NCBI RefSeq assembly: GCF_002287885.2 | Contig: NZ_CP016768.2 | Coordinates: 992,001 to 1,056,000, forward strand | Length of the DNA stretch: 64,000 nt | Source of the DNA: Candidatus Nanopelagicus limnes | GTDB lineage: Bacteria; Actinomycetota; Actinomycetes; Nanopelagicales; Nanopelagicaceae | Reading direction: 5' to 3' | Part shown: positions 63,094 to 64,000 of the stretch, in pieces | Position numbering within the stretch: position 1 is the first letter of the stretch | How the letters are laid out: each line of letters starts with the position of its first letter | Made by a program: the position numbers and the translations under genes | Notes under the pieces: model-generated | Database searches by the model: none | Told to the model about the DNA's origin: nothing | The model's input: only the letters and a program-made list of their open reading frames with translations

Positions 63094-64000
63094 GTAGCAA
63101 GCCTACTCTGCATATCTTTTTTCTTAAACAATTTTGGTAAGTAGTGAATAACTAGGAATGCTAAAAGGATGTGAACAAAAACAATTGCACCGATCCGTAG
63201 TGGATTTACGCCAACTGGATTCATATTTGCTGAAATTAATGATCCAGATGAAATAAACGCCAAGATCGCTGAGCCAAGGACAGATAGAAGTAGGAATCGC
63301 AGATTTAGTTGTTGTTTACTTTTTTTATCAATATCAAGGACTTTAATTTTATTTAGGTTTATTAAAGCATAACCAAAAAGCATGATTGATAAAGTAATCA
63401 TCCATGGAAACCTCCCGGCAGGTAATGCTGCAAGGGCTGGAATTGCAGGAATCTCACGAAGATTAAAGATAAATGGAGTGATATCAGTTGCACTACCTAG
63501 TGAAAATCCAGAACCTAAGATGTAGCTAAAGGTGGCAAAAAATAGATTAGGCAAATAAAGTATTTGTAAGAACAGCAACAGAATTCCGCCAATGATGCCT
63601 GGGTGAAGAACTACGGTTAGATTTTTAGCAATACTAAAGTTAAGTAGCAGGTTTAATGAGAAAAGTACTCCTGAGATTCCGAGCATGATTAAAAACATTT
63701 GGCCTGGTAATTTAACTAGTGTTTCAAAATTTACCGTAGTTGTGGCTAGAAATAATAAAAACATCAAAACTGCTATCCCTCTTAGATAGTCAACTGAGAC
63801 TTGGCTGTTTGAAGCAATTAGTGCCAGTAGTAAGTAACAAATCAAATAGGTCAAGATAAAGTATGCCCGACTCATTTTTTTGTTTTCAATTACTGCAACT
63901 ACTCTTCTATATCCCACTCGCATACTAAGCCAAGGAAGTATTACCGCACCTAACGGCAAGTAAGACAGGTACCCAGTTATCTCATTGCTAGTGATATGAA
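63090..64000 (-). CDS. DUF6350/PerM-like membrane protein, N-terminus outside the window
   Basis: The frame stays open past 63959 to the window edge, so the TTG there is not the true start; 302 residues are visible. About seven to eight membrane helices, ending in a basic tail (KLFKKKDMQSR). The LSYLPLGAVILPWLSMRVG segment and the position upstream of folD match the DUF6350 family, which includes the mycobacterial cell-division protein PerM. Function in this organism not shown. Confidence 0.7.
   Translation of the reverse strand, partial: HITSNEITGYLSYLPLGAVILPWLSMRVGYRRVVAVIENKKMSRAYFILTYLICYLLLALIASNSQVSVDYLRGIAVLMFLLFLATTTVNFETLVKLPGQMFLIMLGISGVLFSLNLLLNFSIAKNLTVVLHPGIIGGILLLFLQILYLPNLFFATFSYILGSGFSLGSATDITPFIFNLREIPAIPALAALPAGRFPWMITLSIMLFGYALINLNKIKVLDIDKKSKQQLNLRFLLLSVLGSAILAFISSGSLISANMNPVGVNPLRIGAIVFVHILLAFLVIHYLPKLFKKKDMQSRLAT

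Noticed and set aside
63090-63959. Complete 289-residue membrane protein starting with TTG at 63959
   Set aside because: The frame stays open beyond 63959 to the window edge with family-like sequence, so the gene is cut by the window and the TTG is internal.
1-64000. CRISPR arrays, insertion sequences, prophage or integrative elements
   Set aside because: No regularly spaced repeats, transposase, integrase or phage structural genes were seen; gene order is largely core actinobacterial.

Overview
The window looks like the chromosome of a low-GC, very compact, free-living actinobacterium. The actinobacterial assignment rests on two WhiB regulators, the MtrAB two-component pair, the mycothiol deacetylase MshB, an actinobacterial-type PdtaS kinase, and small lineage-specific families (DUF3107, DUF3117, DUF3499, DUF3017, Rv3235-like). 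Gene order recalls blocks known from Mycobacterium (whiB1-pdtaS; secA-comF-mtrBA-sahH; htrA-tatB-mrp; mdh-DUF3017-folD), but the DNA is AT-rich and intergenic space is minimal. By inference the best fit is a streamlined freshwater lineage such as acI/Nanopelagicales. I see no rRNA, tRNA, insertion sequence, phage, integrase or CRISPR array.

Layout. 1-1478: truncated Cys/Met PLP enzyme and msrB-msrA. 1804-5598: whiB1, pdtaS, a CpaE-like/SAF-domain pair and an Rv3235-family gene. 5595-12523: secA, comF, mtrB, mtrA, sahH. 12614-20238: envelope-sugar cluster (phosphomannomutase, DUF3499, DUF5719, a 1039-residue membrane glycosyltransferase, whiB2, sugar-nucleotide pyrophosphorylase). 20235-26284: dapC, ferredoxin, cysS, DUF6113, mshB, TetR, DUF3107, PHP phosphoesterase. 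26277-36185: EamA exporter, MgtE-N/CBS protein, DUF1003, mrp, tatB, htrA, methyltransferase, pepA, DUF3117, sigma-4-like protein, SRPBCC, LOG, dapD. 36182-41488: glycosyltransferase, LCP ligase, ugd, CoA-binding protein, a degenerate PurK homologue, maf. 41511-54998: two facing operons for nucleoside uptake and breakdown. 55165-64000: second BMP protein, trpS, CorC-like protein, orphan sugar-ABC ATPase, icd, mdh, DUF3017, folD and a partial DUF6350/PerM gene.

The nucleoside block reads as one metabolic unit. A BMP binding protein, a dual ATPase and two permeases import nucleosides. Cytidine and adenosine deaminases, thymidine phosphorylase and purine nucleoside phosphorylase release bases and (deoxy)ribose-1-phosphate. 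A phosphopentomutase-like enzyme and DeoC then give glyceraldehyde-3-phosphate and acetaldehyde, and an aldehyde dehydrogenase oxidises the latter. A half-length ALDH paralogue is coupled to it.

At the DNA level the strongest pattern is a -10 hexamer TANNNT exactly six bases before the start codon at fourteen genes, which predicts leaderless mRNAs. Other points of note are a perfect palindrome centred 42.5 bases from both divergent start codons at 5073/5158, a PurK homologue that has lost its ATP-grasp core, a 14-bp perfect hairpin inside the nucleoside-transport operon, and convergent genes whose stop codons overlap or abut. I did not find an obviously new multi-gene defence or mobile system. 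Most of the window is core actinobacterial housekeeping.
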